Shown: positions 42,012-50,993 of the stretch, in pieces | How the letters are laid out: the number at the start of each line of letters is the position of its first letter | How positions within the stretch are numbered: the stretch's first letter is position 1 | Notes under the pieces: generated by a model | What the model was told of the DNA's origin: nothing | What the model saw: the letters and a program-made list of their open reading frames with translations, nothing else | Databases searched by the model: none | Origin: Aestuariicoccus sp032586235 | GTDB taxonomy: Bacteria; Pseudomonadota; Alphaproteobacteria; Rhodobacterales; Rhodobacteraceae | Length of the DNA: 64,000 nt | Direction: 5' to 3' | Assembly: GCF_032586235.1 (NCBI RefSeq) | Contig: NZ_JAWHTD010000020.1 | Span: 6,892 to 70,891 of the forward strand | Translations under genes and position numbers: made by a program

Positions 42012-43100
42012 ATGACTTCACTGGTATCGCGCCGCAAGGCGCTGATCGGCCTTGGTACTGCCGGCTTGGCCGCACCGCATATCGCAACCGCAGCCGCGCA
42101 CGGCACCAACTGGAAGATCCAGACGAGCTGGCCCGGCGGCGCCGGACTGCAGATCTTCAAGGACTGGTGCGCCACGATCGAGGAAAAGACCGGCGGCGAG
42201 CTGTCGTTCACACCTTTCGGCGCGAACGACGTCGTGGGCGATTTCCAGCTTTACGACGCGGTCAAGAACGGCGTTCTGGATGCTGTGAACCCCTTCACCA
42301 TCTACGCGCAGGGTATCATTCCGGCGGCGACGTTCCTGTCGTCCTTCCCGCTGGGCCTGCGCAACCCGCATGAATACGACGTGTTCTACTACGGCCTCGG
42401 CGGGCTCGACATCGCGCGCGAGCTTTATGCCGCGCAGGGCATGCACTTCGTCGGCCCCGTGCACCACGGCCCGAACATCATCCATTCCAAGGTTCCGATC
42501 CGCTCGATCGACGACTTCCGCGGCCGCAAGATGCGCCTGCCGGGCGGCATGGTGGCGGAAATCTTCACCGAAATCGGCGCCGAAACCACGGTTCTGCCGG
42601 GTTCGGAGATCTTCCCGGCGCTGGAAAAGGGCACCATCGACGTGGCCGACTACGTGGGTCCGGCGGTGAACTACGCGCTCGGCTTCAGCCAGGTGACCGA
42701 CTACATCGTCATGGGCCCTCCGGGCTTCATGTCGCTTTACCAGCCGGTCGACATCATGGACATCACCGTGGGCCAGTCCTCGTGGGATGCGCTGTCGCCG
42801 CAGATGAAGCAGTTCGTCGAGATGGAGACGCATGTCTATTCGGACATGCACCACGCCGCGATCCAGGCCGCCGACCAGGAAGCCTGGCAGAAGTTCGAGG
42901 CCGATGGCACCGAGGTCACCCGTCTGACCCAGGACGACGTCGAGCTGATGACCGAAGTGGCGGTCCCGGTCTGGTACAAGTACGCCAACCGCGACAAGGA
43001 TGCCGCGCGCGTCTTCAAGATCATCCTCGACTATATGCAGTCGGGCAGCCTGGGCTATGTCGACCCGGCGCTGACGGAAGGCATGACGCTCGATCTCTGA
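42012..43100 (+). CDS. dctP: TRAP transporter substrate-binding protein (DctP family)
   Basis: 362-residue periplasmic binding protein with a twin-arginine-like leader (SRRKALIGLGTAGLAAPHIATAAA). Family motifs: WKIQTSWPGGAGLQIFKDWC, the substrate-Arg region DDFRGRKMRLPGGMVAEIF, and LEKGTIDVADYVGPAVNYALGF. The wording is closest to the DctP7/TakP subgroup (2-oxo acids, lactate) of Rhodobacter, which is only a suggestion for substrate. AGGAGGAA-like GGGAGGAA precedes the ATG. First of three TRAP genes. Confidence 0.94.
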   Translation: MTSLVSRRKALIGLGTAGLAAPHIATAAAHGTNWKIQTSWPGGAGLQIFKDWCATIEEKTGGELSFTPFGANDVVGDFQLYDAVKNGVLDAVNPFTIYAQGIIPAATFLSSFPLGLRNPHEYDVFYYGLGGLDIARELYAAQGMHFVGPVHHGPNIIHSKVPIRSIDDFRGRKMRLPGGMVAEIFTEIGAETTVLPGSEIFPALEKGTIDVADYVGPAVNYALGFSQVTDYIVMGPPGFMSLYQPVDIMDITVGQSSWDALSPQMKQFVEMETHVYSDMHHAAIQAADQEAWQKFEADGTEVTRLTQDDVELMTEVAVPVWYKYANRDKDAARVFKIILDYMQSGSLGYVDPALTEGMTLDL

Positions 43101-43124
43101 TCGGCGCAGCTTTTGACGAAGGAT

Positions 43125-43149
43125 GGGCCCGCGCCACGGCGCCGGGCCC
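43125..43149 (+). promoter_or_regulatory. Intercistronic stem-loop between dctP and dctQ
   Basis: GGGCCCGCGCC / GGCGCCGGGCCC stem with one bulge and a short loop, in the 96-bp gap after the binding-protein gene. It is analogous to the hairpins after frcB and tctC. Confidence 0.5.
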
Positions 43150-43196
43150 GTCGCTTTACGTTTAAAGACACAATCTGACAACGAGGGGGGGGCACG

Positions 43197-44528
43197 ATGC
43201 CCAGTCTCGACTTTTCCCTGCCGCATTGGGCGTATTGGGTGGGGCTGATCGTTTTTCCGCTGGTGGCGATGCTACTGTCAAGGCGGCCGAAACCCGATCA
43301 GACCAAATACTCGATCAGCCTTGGCTATTTCGTACTGGTGACCGGCGGCATGCTGGGCCTGCACCGGTTCTATCTGCGCAGCCTTCTGGGGCTCGCGTTC
43401 ATTCCGGTGTTCCTTGTCATCCTTTTCGCCAATGCCGAAAGCCAGGCGGCGCGGTCGGTGGTTTCGGATGCCGACAACGTGGTGCGCATGGCCGAGCGGA
43501 TCCTAGAACGCGAGACCGAGCGCGTCGAAACCGCCGAGGCGGACATGCCCGACCTGCAGGCCGCGCTGGCCGAGGCGCTGGCAGAGGATCCGGAATCCTT
43601 TGCGGTGCGCCGCGCCGAGCGCAATGTCGAACGGGCCGAAAAGCGCATCACCGAAGGCCGTGAGCGCATCGCCGAGGCCGAGACCGATCTGGAAACCGCC
43701 CGCCCCACCGCAGTCGAGGCGCAGGAGGCGCTGGGTTTCTGGAACAACGTCGCGCGCTATGCCTTCTATGTGCTGCTTGCCGCGATGGCGATCGACGCGC
43801 TGCTGCTGCCGATGCTGGTCAAGCGCGCCAATGCCGCCATTCCGCCGAGCGAGGCGCCGTCGGAGGCCGAGATCGCGCTGAAGAAGCTGGAGGAGGAAGA
43901 GCAGAAGGACGACGCCGACCACGTCAGTGCCGGCTGGACCGGCTGGATCGACCAGCTCTCGCTGAAAGCCGGCGAATTCGTCAGCTACTGGGCGGTGATC
44001 GCGGTCTTCGTCTATTACTTCGAGGTGATCAGCCGCTACGTTTTTGGCAGCCCGACCAACTGGGCGCACGAGGCGATGTACCTGATGTTCGGGATGCAAT
44101 ACCTGATCGCCGGGTCCTATGCGATGCTGACCGAGGCGCATGTGCGCGTCGATATCTTCTATGCGCCGATGAAGCGGACGAACAAGGCGTGGGTCGATCT
44201 TTTCACCTCGATCTTCTTCTTCATCTTCGCGGGCACGCTTCTGGTGACCAGTTACATCTTCGCCATGGACGCCAACGCGGTGGCCTCGGGCAACAGCCTG
44301 GTCAGCGACTGGGCGCGCGGCGAGATCGGCTTTGGCGAGATGCTGGGCAGCTGGAACATGGCGCAATGGACAGACCCCAACATCCGCTGGGGCGAGATCA
44401 GTTTCAACGAATGGGAGGTCCCCTTGTGGCCGATGAAATGGGTCATGGTGATCGGTGGCCTGCTGCTTGTCCTTCAGGGCATTTCGAAACTCGCGCAGGA
44501 CATCCGCGCGATTGCACGGGGGGCATGA
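43197..44528 (+). CDS. dctQ: TRAP transporter small permease (DctQ) fused to an N-terminal TM2/coiled-coil region
   Basis: 443 residues, about 2.5 times a normal DctQ (~170). Residues ~1-80 hold hydrophobic helices with a TM2-type GGMLGLHRFYLRSLLGLAF motif. Residues ~95-185 are a charged coiled coil (AERILERETERVETAEADM; RRAERNVERAEKRITEGRE). A further membrane helix (~185-210) and an acidic linker (LKKLEEEEQKDDADH) lead into the DctQ domain (~255-440) with four helices and the family motif NWAHEAMYLMFGMQYLIAGSYAMLTEAHVRVDIFY. Strong GAGGGGGG before ATG. 3 bp separate it from dctM. Confidence 0.92.
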   Translation: MPSLDFSLPHWAYWVGLIVFPLVAMLLSRRPKPDQTKYSISLGYFVLVTGGMLGLHRFYLRSLLGLAFIPVFLVILFANAESQAARSVVSDADNVVRMAERILERETERVETAEADMPDLQAALAEALAEDPESFAVRRAERNVERAEKRITEGRERIAEAETDLETARPTAVEAQEALGFWNNVARYAFYVLLAAMAIDALLLPMLVKRANAAIPPSEAPSEAEIALKKLEEEEQKDDADHVSAGWTGWIDQLSLKAGEFVSYWAVIAVFVYYFEVISRYVFGSPTNWAHEAMYLMFGMQYLIAGSYAMLTEAHVRVDIFYAPMKRTNKAWVDLFTSIFFFIFAGTLLVTSYIFAMDANAVASGNSLVSDWARGEIGFGEMLGSWNMAQWTDPNIRWGEISFNEWEVPLWPMKWVMVIGGLLLVLQGISKLAQDIRAIARGA

Positions 44529-44531
44529 GGC

Positions 44532-45887
44532 ATGGGACTTGAGATTGGCATCGAGTGGCTGACACTCATCATGTTCGGGTCGCTGCTGGTCCTGCTGATG
44601 GCGGGGCTGCCTCTGGCCTTCGTCACCGGCGGTCTGGCCTGTGTGTTCCTCTTCGTTCTGGGCGACCAGCGGGCGCTGAACATCGTGCCCAGCCGCATCT
44701 TCCCATTGATGACGAACTACCAGCTTTCAGCCATCCCGCTCTTCATATTCATGGCGGCGATGCTAGAGAGGGCGGGCATCATCAACGAGATGTTCGACGT
44801 CATCTACAAGGTGCTGGGCGGTGTGCGCGGCGGCCTTGCGGCGGCGACCATCCTGGCCTCGACGGTGCTGGCCGCGATGGTGGGCGTCATTGGCGCGGCC
44901 GTGGTGACCATGGGCATCATCGCCCTGCCCGCCATGCTGAAACGCGGGTACGACCCCAAGATCGCGATGGGTTCGATCATGGCCGGCGGCACGCTGGGCA
45001 TCCTGATCCCGCCGTCGATCCTGGCGATCATCTACGCGGTCGTGGCCGAGCAATCGGTGGGCGAACTCTTCATCGGCGCGGTCATTCCGGGCCTGCTGCT
45101 GTCGGGCATGTACATCGCCTATGTGGTCATCCGCTCGGTCATCAACCCCAAGCTGGGCCCGCCGATTCCGGTCGAGGAACGCATCAGCACCGCCGAAAAG
45201 ATGAAGCTCATGGGCAACATGTCGGCGCCCATCGCGCTGATTGCGGTGGTTCTGGGCGTGATCTTCACCGGCGTCGCAACGCCGGTCGAGGCCGCGGGCA
45301 TCGGCACCTTCGGCGCCTTCATCGTGGCGGCCATTCACCGCAAGCTGGACTGGCAGACCATCCGCGAGGCCTCTCTGACCACGCTCAAGGCCTCGGCCAT
45401 GGTGATCTGGATCATGTTCGGCGCGACGATCTTCGTGGGGCTCTACGTGCTCGAAGGTGGCCAGCAATTCGTGCAAGGCGCTTTGGAGGCCACCGGTTTC
45501 GGCCCCTGGGGCATCCTGATCATCATGATGATCGTGCTGGTGATCCTGGGCATGTTCCTCGACTGGGTCGGCATCCTGCTGCTCTGCGTGCCGATCTTCG
45601 TGCCGATCATCAAGGCGATGGGGCCCGAGCCCTTCGGCCTGACCAACCCGGACGATCTGGTGCTGTGGTTCGGGGTGCTCTACCTGGTGAACATGCAGAT
45701 GTCGTTCCTTTCGCCGCCTTTCGGCTATGCGCTCTTCTACCTGCGCGGCGTGGCCCCGGCGGAGATTCCGATGACCGACATCTTCAAATCCGCCCTGCCC
45801 TTCCTGGCGCTGCAGATCGTCGGGCTGGTGCTCTGCATGTTCTTCCCGCAGATCATCACCTGGCTGCCCAGGCTGGTCTACGGCTGA
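44532..45887 (+). CDS. dctM: TRAP transporter large permease (DctM family)
   Basis: 451-residue permease with about 12 membrane segments forming the Na+-coupled translocation unit. Motifs: PLFIFMAAMLERAGIINEMFDVI, IGAAVVTMGIIALPAMLKRGYDP, MAGGTLGILIPPSILAIIYAV, FTGVATPVEAAGIGTFGAFIVA, GMFLDWVGILLLCVPIFVPI. Intact. An excellent terminator follows. Confidence 0.96.
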   Translation: MGLEIGIEWLTLIMFGSLLVLLMAGLPLAFVTGGLACVFLFVLGDQRALNIVPSRIFPLMTNYQLSAIPLFIFMAAMLERAGIINEMFDVIYKVLGGVRGGLAAATILASTVLAAMVGVIGAAVVTMGIIALPAMLKRGYDPKIAMGSIMAGGTLGILIPPSILAIIYAVVAEQSVGELFIGAVIPGLLLSGMYIAYVVIRSVINPKLGPPIPVEERISTAEKMKLMGNMSAPIALIAVVLGVIFTGVATPVEAAGIGTFGAFIVAAIHRKLDWQTIREASLTTLKASAMVIWIMFGATIFVGLYVLEGGQQFVQGALEATGFGPWGILIIMMIVLVILGMFLDWVGILLLCVPIFVPIIKAMGPEPFGLTNPDDLVLWFGVLYLVNMQMSFLSPPFGYALFYLRGVAPAEIPMTDIFKSALPFLALQIVGLVLCMFFPQIITWLPRLVYG

Positions 45888-45905
45888 ACCATCGCACATG
45901 ACCCC

Positions 45906-45935
45906 AAAAAGGGCTGCCCACGGGCAGCCCTTTTT
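45906..45935. terminator. Bidirectional intrinsic terminator
   Basis: AAAAAGGGCTGCCC-AC-GGGCAGCCCTTTTT: a perfect stem flanked by A- and T-runs between the convergent dctM and ggt genes. It would terminate both transcripts. Confidence 0.93.
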
Positions 45936-45955
45936 ATTTCACGGCAAGGCCCGGG

Positions 45956-47737
45956 TCATTCCCCCAGCGCGATCCCCTCGCGGCGCGGATCCGCCCCGCC
46001 CTGCAAACCGTCCGGCCCGATGGCGATGGCGTGCAGCCCGGAATTGAGATCGCGCAGATTGACCTTGAAGCCAAGCTCGGCAAGCGGCGCTTCCATCGCC
46101 TCCATGTCGGTGCCCGCCTCAAGGTCATAGGTGCCAAAGCGGTTCACCGCATGCGGCATGGCGATGGCCTGCTGCACATCCATCCCCCAGTCGATATGCG
46201 CGACGATGGCCTGCGCCACATAGCCGATGATCCGCGACCCGCCGGGCGAGCCGATCACCAGCACTGGCGCGCCGCCCCGGCGCACGATGGTCGGCGACAT
46301 AGACGAGCGCGGCCGCTTGCCCGGCTCCACCCGGTTGGCGATGGGCACCCCGTCGCTGTGCGAACGGAACGAGAAATCCGTCAGCTCGTTGTTCAGCAGG
46401 AAACCGTTGGTCATCAGCCGCGACCCGAAACCGTTCTCGATGGTCGTCGTCATCGACAGCGCGTTGCCGTACTGGTCCACGATCGAGATATGCGAGGTCG
46501 AGGGAAACTCGATGCTCTCGTCATCGGCCCAGAGCCGTGCATGATCCCATTCGGGATTGCCCGGCGCCACCTCGGGCAGCGCGTCGTCGCCCTCCAGCAG
46601 CGCCGCCCGCTCGGCAAGATAGGCGGGGGCGACCAGCCCCGCGGTGGGCATCGGCACGAAATCGCTGTCGGCCATGTACCGGCCCCGATCCGCAAAGGCG
46701 AGCCGCGAGGCATCGCCGATCCGCCGCCAGGTCTGCACGTCGTCCGCCCCCCCCGCCGCACTCTGGTCCAGCATCCCCAGGATCTGCCCCACGGTCAGCG
46801 CCCCCGACGACGGCGGCCCCATACCGCAGACCTCATGCGCACGGAACGGCGCGCAGACGGCGGGGCGCTCCCTGACCTCGTAGATCGCCAGATCGACGGC
46901 GGCCATGACGCCGGGATTGTCCTCGGCCCCGCGCACGGTGCTGACGATGTCCTGTGCGATCCGTCCGGTATAGACCGCATCCGCCCCTTGCGCCGCCATC
47001 GCCCGCAGCACCGCCGCATATTGCGGGTTGGTCAGCATATCGCCCTCGGCCAGCGGCTCGCCCCCGGGCAGGAAGTAGGCGGCCGTGGCCGGAAAGCGCC
47101 CCAGCCGATCCGCATCGCCCGCCACCAGCGCCGCCAGCCTCGGCGACACCGCGAAACCGCCCTCTGCCAGCGCCACCGCGTCGTCGAAAAGCCCGGCCCA
47201 GTCCGCCCGGCCCCAACGGTCATGCGCCGCCTGCATCAGCGCCGGCGTGCCCGGCACCCCGACCGACCGGCCCCCAACCACCGCGTCGAAGAACTTCAGC
47301 GGCGCGCCGCTGTCGTCCTGGAAAAGCCCCGGCGTCGCCGCCAGCGGCGCGGTCTCGCGCCCGTCGAGCGTGGTGATCTCTCCGCTCGCGCCGTCGTGCC
47401 AGACCAGGAACGCCCCGCCGCCCAGACCCGAGCTTTGCGGCTCCACCAATCCCAGCACCGCCTGCACCGCCACCATGGCATCCGCCGCCGTGCCGCCCTC
47501 GCGCAGAACCCGCGCCCCGGCGCTGACCGCAAGCGGGTTGGCCGCGGCCACCATCCAGTCCGACGCCGCCACCGGCACGCCCGAGGCCTTGGCCTCCAGC
47601 GCCGCCGCCACTTCCGCCGAAAGCGCCGCGAAACCGGTCTCCGTCGCCGCCTCCGGCGCAACCGCATCGGCGGCCTCCTGCGCCAGCGCCGCGCCGCTCA
47701 GGACAACCGCCAATCCAAATCCAAGAACATACCGCAT
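45956..47737 (-). CDS. ggt: Gamma-glutamyltransferase
   Basis: 593-residue periplasmic Ntn-hydrolase precursor with signal peptide MRYVLGFGLAVVLSGAALA|QE. The large subunit contains GGTAADAMVAVQAVLGLVEPQSSGLGGGAFLV. Autocleavage should occur before Thr414 in TSHISIVDQYGNALSMTTTIENGFGS, giving the small subunit with NNELTDF, GKRPRSSMSPTIV and SPGGSRII. Cleaves glutathione and gamma-glutamyl peptides, transferring the glutamyl group to water or amino acids. Intact. Confidence 0.96.
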   Translation of the reverse strand: MRYVLGFGLAVVLSGAALAQEAADAVAPEAATETGFAALSAEVAAALEAKASGVPVAASDWMVAAANPLAVSAGARVLREGGTAADAMVAVQAVLGLVEPQSSGLGGGAFLVWHDGASGEITTLDGRETAPLAATPGLFQDDSGAPLKFFDAVVGGRSVGVPGTPALMQAAHDRWGRADWAGLFDDAVALAEGGFAVSPRLAALVAGDADRLGRFPATAAYFLPGGEPLAEGDMLTNPQYAAVLRAMAAQGADAVYTGRIAQDIVSTVRGAEDNPGVMAAVDLAIYEVRERPAVCAPFRAHEVCGMGPPSSGALTVGQILGMLDQSAAGGADDVQTWRRIGDASRLAFADRGRYMADSDFVPMPTAGLVAPAYLAERAALLEGDDALPEVAPGNPEWDHARLWADDESIEFPSTSHISIVDQYGNALSMTTTIENGFGSRLMTNGFLLNNELTDFSFRSHSDGVPIANRVEPGKRPRSSMSPTIVRRGGAPVLVIGSPGGSRIIGYVAQAIVAHIDWGMDVQQAIAMPHAVNRFGTYDLEAGTDMEAMEAPLAELGFKVNLRDLNSGLHAIAIGPDGLQGGADPRREGIALGE

Positions 47738-47780
47738 TTCAATCTCCAGCTGAATCGCTCTCAGCCTAGCACAGCGCTCG

Positions 47781-47825
47781 TCTTCATCGATCCCAAAATA
47801 TCCCCGCCGGAGGCTCCGCCCCCGA
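47781..47825. repeat. Dispersed intergenic repeat, degenerate copy
   Basis: CTCGTCTTCATCGATCCCAA followed by AATATCCCCGCCGGAGGCTCCGCC. It keeps the CTTC...CCCAAAATA and CGCCGGAGGC parts of the repeats at 15473 and 28890. Lies between ggt and the dehydrogenase gene. Confidence 0.5.
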
Positions 47826-47922
47826 CACCGGCGCGACGGCGAAAGAAAAAGGGCTCACATCCGCAAACCCCTCCAGAAACCAGCGCGCGGCGCAGCCGCG
47901 CTCCACATGATAACGGCAAGCT

Positions 47923-48909
47923 TCAGAGCATCGCCGGCACGACCTGGTCCGGCGGGCGGTGGCCGTCGGCGAAGGTCTTGACGTTGATGATCACCTTCTC
48001 GCCCATCTCGATCCGCCCCTCGACCGTGGCAGACCCCATATGCGGCAGCATCACCACATTGGGCATGTTGACCAGATCGGGATTTCCGCGATGCCCGTGT
48101 TCATAAACGTCGAGCCCCGCCCCCGCCAGCTCCCCGGCCTTCAGCATCCGCGTCAGCGCGTTCTCATCGATCACCTCCCCGCGCGAGGTGTTCACGATCA
48201 CCGCCGAAGGTTTCATCAGCTTCAGCCGCCGCGCGTTCAGCAGATGGAAGGTCGAAGGCGTATGCGGGCAGTTCACGCTCAGCACATCCATGCGCGCGAC
48301 CATCTGGTCGAGGCTCTCCCAATAGGTCGCCTCCAGCGCCTCCTCGGTCTCGGGGCGCAGTCGGCGGCGGTTGTGGTAGTGGATCTGCATCCCGAAAGCC
48401 TGCGCGCGCCGCGCCACCGCCTGGCCGATGCGGCCCATTCCGAGGATGCCAAGCCGCTTGCCGCCCAGCCGCGCGCCCAGAAACGCCGTCGGCGCCCAGC
48501 CCTGCCAGGTGCCTTCCTGCATCACCGCCAGCCCTTCCTGGATGCGGCGGGTCACACCCAGCATCAGCGCCATCACCATGTCGGCGGTGTCGTCGGTCAC
48601 CACGCCGGGCGTGTTCGACACCAGGATCCCGCGCGAGCGCGCGGTCTCGACGTCGATATGATCGACCCCGGCGCCGTAATTGGCGATCAGCCGCAGGTCC
48701 TCGCCCGCCTGCCCGATCAGCCCCGCGTCGATCGTATCGGTCAGCGTGGGCACCAGCACGTCGGCGCTCTGGACCGCCTCGATCAGCTCGGCGCGGGTCA
48801 TCGGCGTGTCGTCGTCGCGCAGACGCACGTCGAACAATTCCTTCAGCCGGGTCTCCACCACATCGGGCAAGCGTCGCGTCACGACAACACTCAGACGTTT
48901 TGATGGCAT
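47923..48909 (-). CDS. D-isomer 2-hydroxyacid dehydrogenase (glyoxylate/hydroxypyruvate reductase type)
   Basis: 328-residue NAD(P)-dependent reductase. It has the Rossmann motif LGILGMGRIGQAVARRAQAFGMQIHYHNRRR, the substrate loop ANYGAGVDHID, the catalytic Arg in NTSRGEVIDENAL, the Glu in GLDVYEHG, and the catalytic His in VVMLPHMGSATVEGR. GyaR/GhrB-type wording suggests glyoxylate or hydroxypyruvate reduction. The ATG at 48909 (MPSKRLSVVVTRRLP) follows AGGGA; longer upstream reading is unsupported. Confidence 0.93.
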   Translation of the reverse strand: MPSKRLSVVVTRRLPDVVETRLKELFDVRLRDDDTPMTRAELIEAVQSADVLVPTLTDTIDAGLIGQAGEDLRLIANYGAGVDHIDVETARSRGILVSNTPGVVTDDTADMVMALMLGVTRRIQEGLAVMQEGTWQGWAPTAFLGARLGGKRLGILGMGRIGQAVARRAQAFGMQIHYHNRRRLRPETEEALEATYWESLDQMVARMDVLSVNCPHTPSTFHLLNARRLKLMKPSAVIVNTSRGEVIDENALTRMLKAGELAGAGLDVYEHGHRGNPDLVNMPNVVMLPHMGSATVEGRIEMGEKVIINVKTFADGHRPPDQVVPAML

Positions 48910-49029
48910 GTGGTTCGTCCCTTCGCTTTCCCTTGGCCCGGCGCTTTGGCAGAGTGTCGCAAGACGGAACGGGGCACAAGAACCCCGCCGCGAAAAACCC
49001 TTGGGCAGAATTCGGGCAGGATCGGGAAC

Positions 49030-49530
49030 ATGATCGCGAAAGCATTGCGGGCGGGGCTGCTGGCGGCCCTTTTTCTGGGCCATGCCGCATGGGCGGGGCA
49101 GGATCGCGGGCCGGTGACCAACCTGCCGCTGCCGCGCTACGTGTCGATGAAGGCCGCCGAGGGCAACGTCCGGCGCGGCCCGTCGCTGACGCACCGGATC
49201 GACTGGGTCTACAAGCGCCGCGACATGCCGCTGCAGATCACCGCCGAACACGGCCACTGGCGGCGCGTTCAGGACCGCGACGGCGCGGGCGGCTGGGTGC
49301 ATTACTCTCTGCTGTCGGGCGTGCGCACGGTGATCGTGGATTCCGACCTTCTGCCGCTGCACACCCGGCCCGATCCGGGCGCGCCGGTGGCCGCCAAGCT
49401 GGCGCTGGGGGTGATCGCCCGGCTGGGCGATTGCGGCCCCGAATGGTGCCACCTCAGCGCGGGCGGCTACAAGGGATGGGGTCAGAAAACCGCGCTCTGG
49501 GGCGTTCGGCCGGACGAGATTCGCGAATAA
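49030..49530 (+). CDS. Exported SH3-domain (SH3_4-type) protein
   Basis: 166 residues with a signal peptide (MIAKALRAGLLAALFLGHAAWA|GQ). Two bacterial SH3-like repeats follow: SMKAAEGNVRRGPSLTHRIDWVYKRRDMPLQITAEHGHWRRVQDRDGAGGWVHYSLL, and VDSDLLPLHTRPDPGAPVAAKLALGVIARLGDCGPEWCHLSAGGYKGWG. Probably a periplasmic or envelope ligand-binding protein; widespread in alphaproteobacteria, function unknown. Divergent from the dehydrogenase gene. The 253 bp after it hold no supported gene. Confidence 0.85.
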   Translation: MIAKALRAGLLAALFLGHAAWAGQDRGPVTNLPLPRYVSMKAAEGNVRRGPSLTHRIDWVYKRRDMPLQITAEHGHWRRVQDRDGAGGWVHYSLLSGVRTVIVDSDLLPLHTRPDPGAPVAAKLALGVIARLGDCGPEWCHLSAGGYKGWGQKTALWGVRPDEIRE

Positions 49531-49783
49531 CGGGCGGGGTGCCCTGTTTTAACTCTGATCAGCGCCCTCAAGTCGCGGAATCAAGGCCGCAGGCCGCCGC
49601 GACCAGCGCCTGCCCGTCCCGGCGGGCTGGCGCTTTGGTGACGTGAGTACGCCGCTCATTCGGTGCGATGACTGGGCTGGGATAAAGCGCGTAGACGTAC
49701 CGTAGCAGCGCCACCCCACGGACAGGCGCAGGTCGCGGCTTTCGTTACCCAAGAGCAATGGGCCAGTCTGCCCCTGCCGCCCC

Positions 49784-50848
49784 CTAAGCCGCCTCGTGCA
49801 TCAGGATCGCCGCCTCCGAGGCCGAAAGGTTGCGCCTTGCATAGCCGCCATAGGCATGGGGGTTGTCCTCGATCACCGGCAGCTGCGCCAGCAGCCGCGC
49901 GCGGTCGGCATCGCTCAGCGTGGCCAGCGCGGTGTTGGCGGGGTGGAAGCTCTCGGTCTCCATCCCGTTGGCGAAAAGCACCTCGTGGCGCGGCAGCAGC
50001 AGATGCACATAGGTCACCGCGCGCACATTCATGTCCAGCGTGACCTTGTCGCCATCGACCAGATCCTTGGCCGCGACCAGCACCTCGTGCGTGTTGAAAA
50101 GCGCGCGCGCCACGGCGCCGCGCACGACCATCCGGTGTTCCGGCGAGACCAGGAATTCCTCGTCGGGGCGGTCCATGCCGAAGGCGCCGGCGCGGATGCG
50201 GATCGGCCGCAGCCGGGGCATCGCGAACAGCCGCGCGCCGGTCATGTGGCGGCTGCCGATCCACTGGATAGGCTGCGCACCGTTGTCCTTGGTCTGAACC
50301 TGATCGCCCTCGCGCAGATCCTCGATCAGGCGCGGGCCGTCCGGCGTCAAGATGCGGGTGCCCGGCGTAAAGCAGATCACGCCGCCGCCGGTCTCGGCGG
50401 CCGCGTGACCCAGACCGGGTTCCAGAGTGTGGTGGACGACCCAAAGCTCGGTGTTCTGCGGCGGCATCTCGTCAAGGAACATCAGCAAGGGACGTGCCCC
50501 GCCCGACACCTCGATCACGGTGACGGTAAAGCTCTGGACGCCGTTGGTGACCACAAAGCTCTGATCGGTCAGCGGATGATCGACCTCGATACTGTCGATC
50601 TGCGTGGTGTTCTTCACCGCCGCACCGACGAGCCGGCGCACCATGCGCGCCGCGCGTTTGCGGATATTGGCTTCGCCATCTGCCTGCTCCAGCCGCAACA
50701 GCGTGCTGGGTCCGTCCACCCGGACGGCCTCCCCCCGCCACGACCATGTGGCCCCGACGGTCAACGCGGACGGCGGCGCGGCATCGAGGCCGTCTATATC
50801 CGTCTGCGTCCAGGAGATGACGAACGTGCCCGAAAAGCCCGTTCCCAT
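49784..50848 (-). CDS. Hint-domain (hedgehog/intein-like) protein
   Basis: 354 residues. The central/C-terminal part (~155-300) is a Hint_2-type domain starting at a Cys: ICFTPGTRILTPDGPRLIEDLREGDQVQTKDNGAQPIQWIG, then EFLVSPEHRMVVRGAVARALF, then EVLVAAKDLVDGDKVTLD and MHLLL-like YVHLLLPRHEVLFANGMETESF. The N-terminal ~150 residues are unrecognised, with no clear signal peptide. Such proteins are abundant in Rhodobacteraceae and are often secreted or linked to large repeat proteins; the self-splicing or cleavage activity is untested. Confidence 0.85.
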   Translation of the reverse strand: MGTGFSGTFVISWTQTDIDGLDAAPPSALTVGATWSWRGEAVRVDGPSTLLRLEQADGEANIRKRAARMVRRLVGAAVKNTTQIDSIEVDHPLTDQSFVVTNGVQSFTVTVIEVSGGARPLLMFLDEMPPQNTELWVVHHTLEPGLGHAAAETGGGVICFTPGTRILTPDGPRLIEDLREGDQVQTKDNGAQPIQWIGSRHMTGARLFAMPRLRPIRIRAGAFGMDRPDEEFLVSPEHRMVVRGAVARALFNTHEVLVAAKDLVDGDKVTLDMNVRAVTYVHLLLPRHEVLFANGMETESFHPANTALATLSDADRARLLAQLPVIEDNPHAYGGYARRNLSASEAAILMHEAA

Positions 50849-50993
50849 GTGCCTGTATGCCTGCTCTGTTATTTTTTTATTAACGGATTGGTATCAGAGC
50901 ACAGCGAATCGGCAAAGCGCTACGTGGCATAAACTCCGACACGATTTGTGTCAGTTCGCCAGAAGGTTGCGGGAATGACACAACCCCCGGCGG

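Noticed and set aside
49549..49758. 69-codon minus-strand open frame between the SH3 and Hint genes
   Set aside because: No motif, no signal peptide and no ribosome site; composition is compatible with noncoding DNA.
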